Shown here piece by piece: positions 63,243-64,000 of a DNA stretch of 64,000 bases. The first letter of the stretch is position 1, and every line of letters starts with the position of its first letter. The position numbers and the translations under genes were made by a program. The notes beneath the pieces are model-generated. The model did not search any database. It saw nothing but the letters and a program-made list of their open reading frames with translations, and was not told the DNA's origin. Source of the DNA: Streptococcus parasanguinis ATCC 15912 (GTDB taxonomy: Bacteria; Bacillota; Bacilli; Lactobacillales; Streptococcaceae); NCBI RefSeq assembly GCF_000164675.2, contig NC_015678.1, positions 558,001 through 622,000 of the forward strand. Reading direction: 5' to 3'.

Positions 63243-63678
63243 AATTCATTATTTTCAAAAATCGCTTCTGCGTTTTATTTCCATCATATCCAATCCGTTC
63301 ATAAAAGACATGCGCTTCTTTTCGATGAGAGGCAGAATTTAAACGGATAAAAGCATAATGCCTGCTTTTGGCAAGATCTTCTACTCGCTCCATCAATTGG
63401 CGACCGATCCCACGTCCTTGAGCAGATGGAAAAACCGCTAGACCCAAAATATTCAGACCGGCGTCACTATAGAGGCTTTCATAAACTTCTGCCTCCACAT
63501 AACCAAGAATATTTCCTGTTTGGTCCTCTTCATAAACAAAGCAAAAATGATCCGAATCTGGCGAATTAAATTTATCAATCTGAGCTGCCACTTTCTCAAG
63601 GGTCGAATCATAACCCAATGCTTGGTGACATAAATCTCTAATTTCACCTGCATCTTTGACTTGAACAGTACGAATCAT
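63241..63678 (-). CDS. GNAT-family N-acetyltransferase
   Basis: 145 residues. Motif A for acetyl-CoA binding is visible (LGLAVFPSAQGRGIGRQLME near 78-97), with motif B following (ARLNSASHRKEAHVFYERIGY-like block near 117-133). Substrate unknown. Confidence 0.85.
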   Translation of the reverse strand: MIRTVQVKDAGEIRDLCHQALGYDSTLEKVAAQIDKFNSPDSDHFCFVYEEDQTGNILGYVEAEVYESLYSDAGLNILGLAVFPSAQGRGIGRQLMERVEDLAKSRHYAFIRLNSASHRKEAHVFYERIGYDGNKTQKRFLKIMN

Positions 63679-63814
63679 ACCTCCACCTCCATGAACTCTT
63701 TGGTTTTATCTTAGACCTTTTTCCTCAAAAAGTAAAGGAATACCAAATAAAATTAAAAAAGAAAATCCGATTTAGATCAAATTCATCTTTTTTCGCATTT
63801 CTCAGGGATTTCTA

Positions 63815-63843
63815 TTTACTTTTTCGATTTAATTCATTATAAT
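63815..63843 (+). promoter_or_regulatory. Promoter of the right-edge HTH gene
   Basis: -35 TTTACT (63815-63820), 17-bp spacer, -10 TATAAT (63838-63843). Confidence 0.6.
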
Positions 63844-63873
63844 AGTAAGGGTAAATACAAGGAGGTGAGTACG

Positions 63874-64000
63874 TTGGCCAGAGGTCGTGGAAAGGCAAGC
63901 CCTCAAGACAAAGAGGCATTACGGATTATATCGGAAAAAATCAGAGAATTACTGAAAGAACAAGGAAAAAAACAGATCGAATTATCTCGTATTACTGGAA
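63874..64000 (+). CDS. XRE-type regulator, 3' end outside window (partial)
   Basis: Starts at TTG 63874, 8 bp after GGAGG; an in-frame GTG at 63865 overlaps the ribosome site. The 42 visible residues read MARGRGKASPQDKEALRIIS and go on into the first helix-turn-helix helices (LLKEQGKKQIELSRITG), as in C1-like repressors. Full length and any C-terminal domain are beyond the window. Confidence 0.8.
   Translation, partial: MARGRGKASPQDKEALRIISEKIRELLKEQGKKQIELSRITG

Noticed and set aside
1..64000. CRISPR arrays, tRNA and rRNA genes
   Set aside because: No regularly spaced short repeats, cloverleaf sequences or rRNA-like stretches were noticed on either strand.

Overview
The window looks like chromosomal DNA of a low-GC oral streptococcus of the mitis/sanguinis group; S. 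parasanguinis or a close relative is my best guess, from recall only. Supporting signs are the rplJ-rplL, engB-clpX-dfr-thyA, dapB-cca, fruRKA and rpsP-khpA...rimM-trmD neighbourhoods, a thymidylate synthase and glucokinase of Lactobacillales type, and two SEC10/PgrA-type cell-surface coiled-coil proteins.

Layout. (1) 1-7.1 kb: a truncated HTH protein, an orphan protein resembling a glycoside hydrolase family 2 sugar-binding domain, and an agmatine deiminase locus (aguB-aguD-aguA with divergent LuxR-type aguR) that ends in a terminator with no carbamate kinase gene. (2) 7.1-22.6 kb: an accessory region with a Ser/Thr-kinase-like protein, a frameshifted MmeI-like restriction-modification gene with a small unknown gene downstream, a three-gene envelope operon (M48-like protein lacking the zinc motif, zinc-ribbon protein, secreted anchored protein), a 1282-residue LPXTG adhesin with a divergent XRE regulator, an unknown gene, a structured AT-rich non-coding stretch, a tyrosine recombinase and a 99-residue protein. 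(3) 22.4-35.9 kb: a rhamnose/rhamnoside island (rhaD, rhaA, frameshifted rhaB, AraC regulator; GH78 rhamnosidase, GH3 enzyme, GPH symporter, second AraC regulator, beta-phosphoglucomutase; 5'-truncated fucO). It is bounded by two direct copies of a 161-162 bp sequence, the 3' end and terminator of the 99-residue gene. (4) 36-64 kb: core genome, mostly on the minus strand, with fructose PTS genes, a second SEC10/PgrA protein without LPXTG, translation genes, lepA, and the start of an HTH regulator at the right edge.

How the genes fit together. The agu genes would convert imported agmatine to putrescine plus carbamoyl phosphate, but the ATP-yielding carbamate kinase must come from elsewhere. 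The island encodes uptake of a rhamnosylated glycoside, its hydrolysis inside the cell and rhamnose catabolism. The catabolic arm is eroding (rhaB frameshift in a G6 tract; fucO cut by a deletion at a 9-bp microhomology), while the glycosidase/transporter module looks intact. A 14-bp cre-like palindrome sits under the shared -35 region of the divergent symporter and AraC promoters. Further cre-like sites precede fruR and glcK, so CcpA probably controls several sugar genes here.

The observations most worth a second look are the duplicated 3' end bounding the island and its fucO junction, the shared -35/cre site, the envelope operon with the M48-like protein, the operator over the adhesin promoter, and the structured non-coding region before the recombinase. 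No tRNA, rRNA or CRISPR array was seen.
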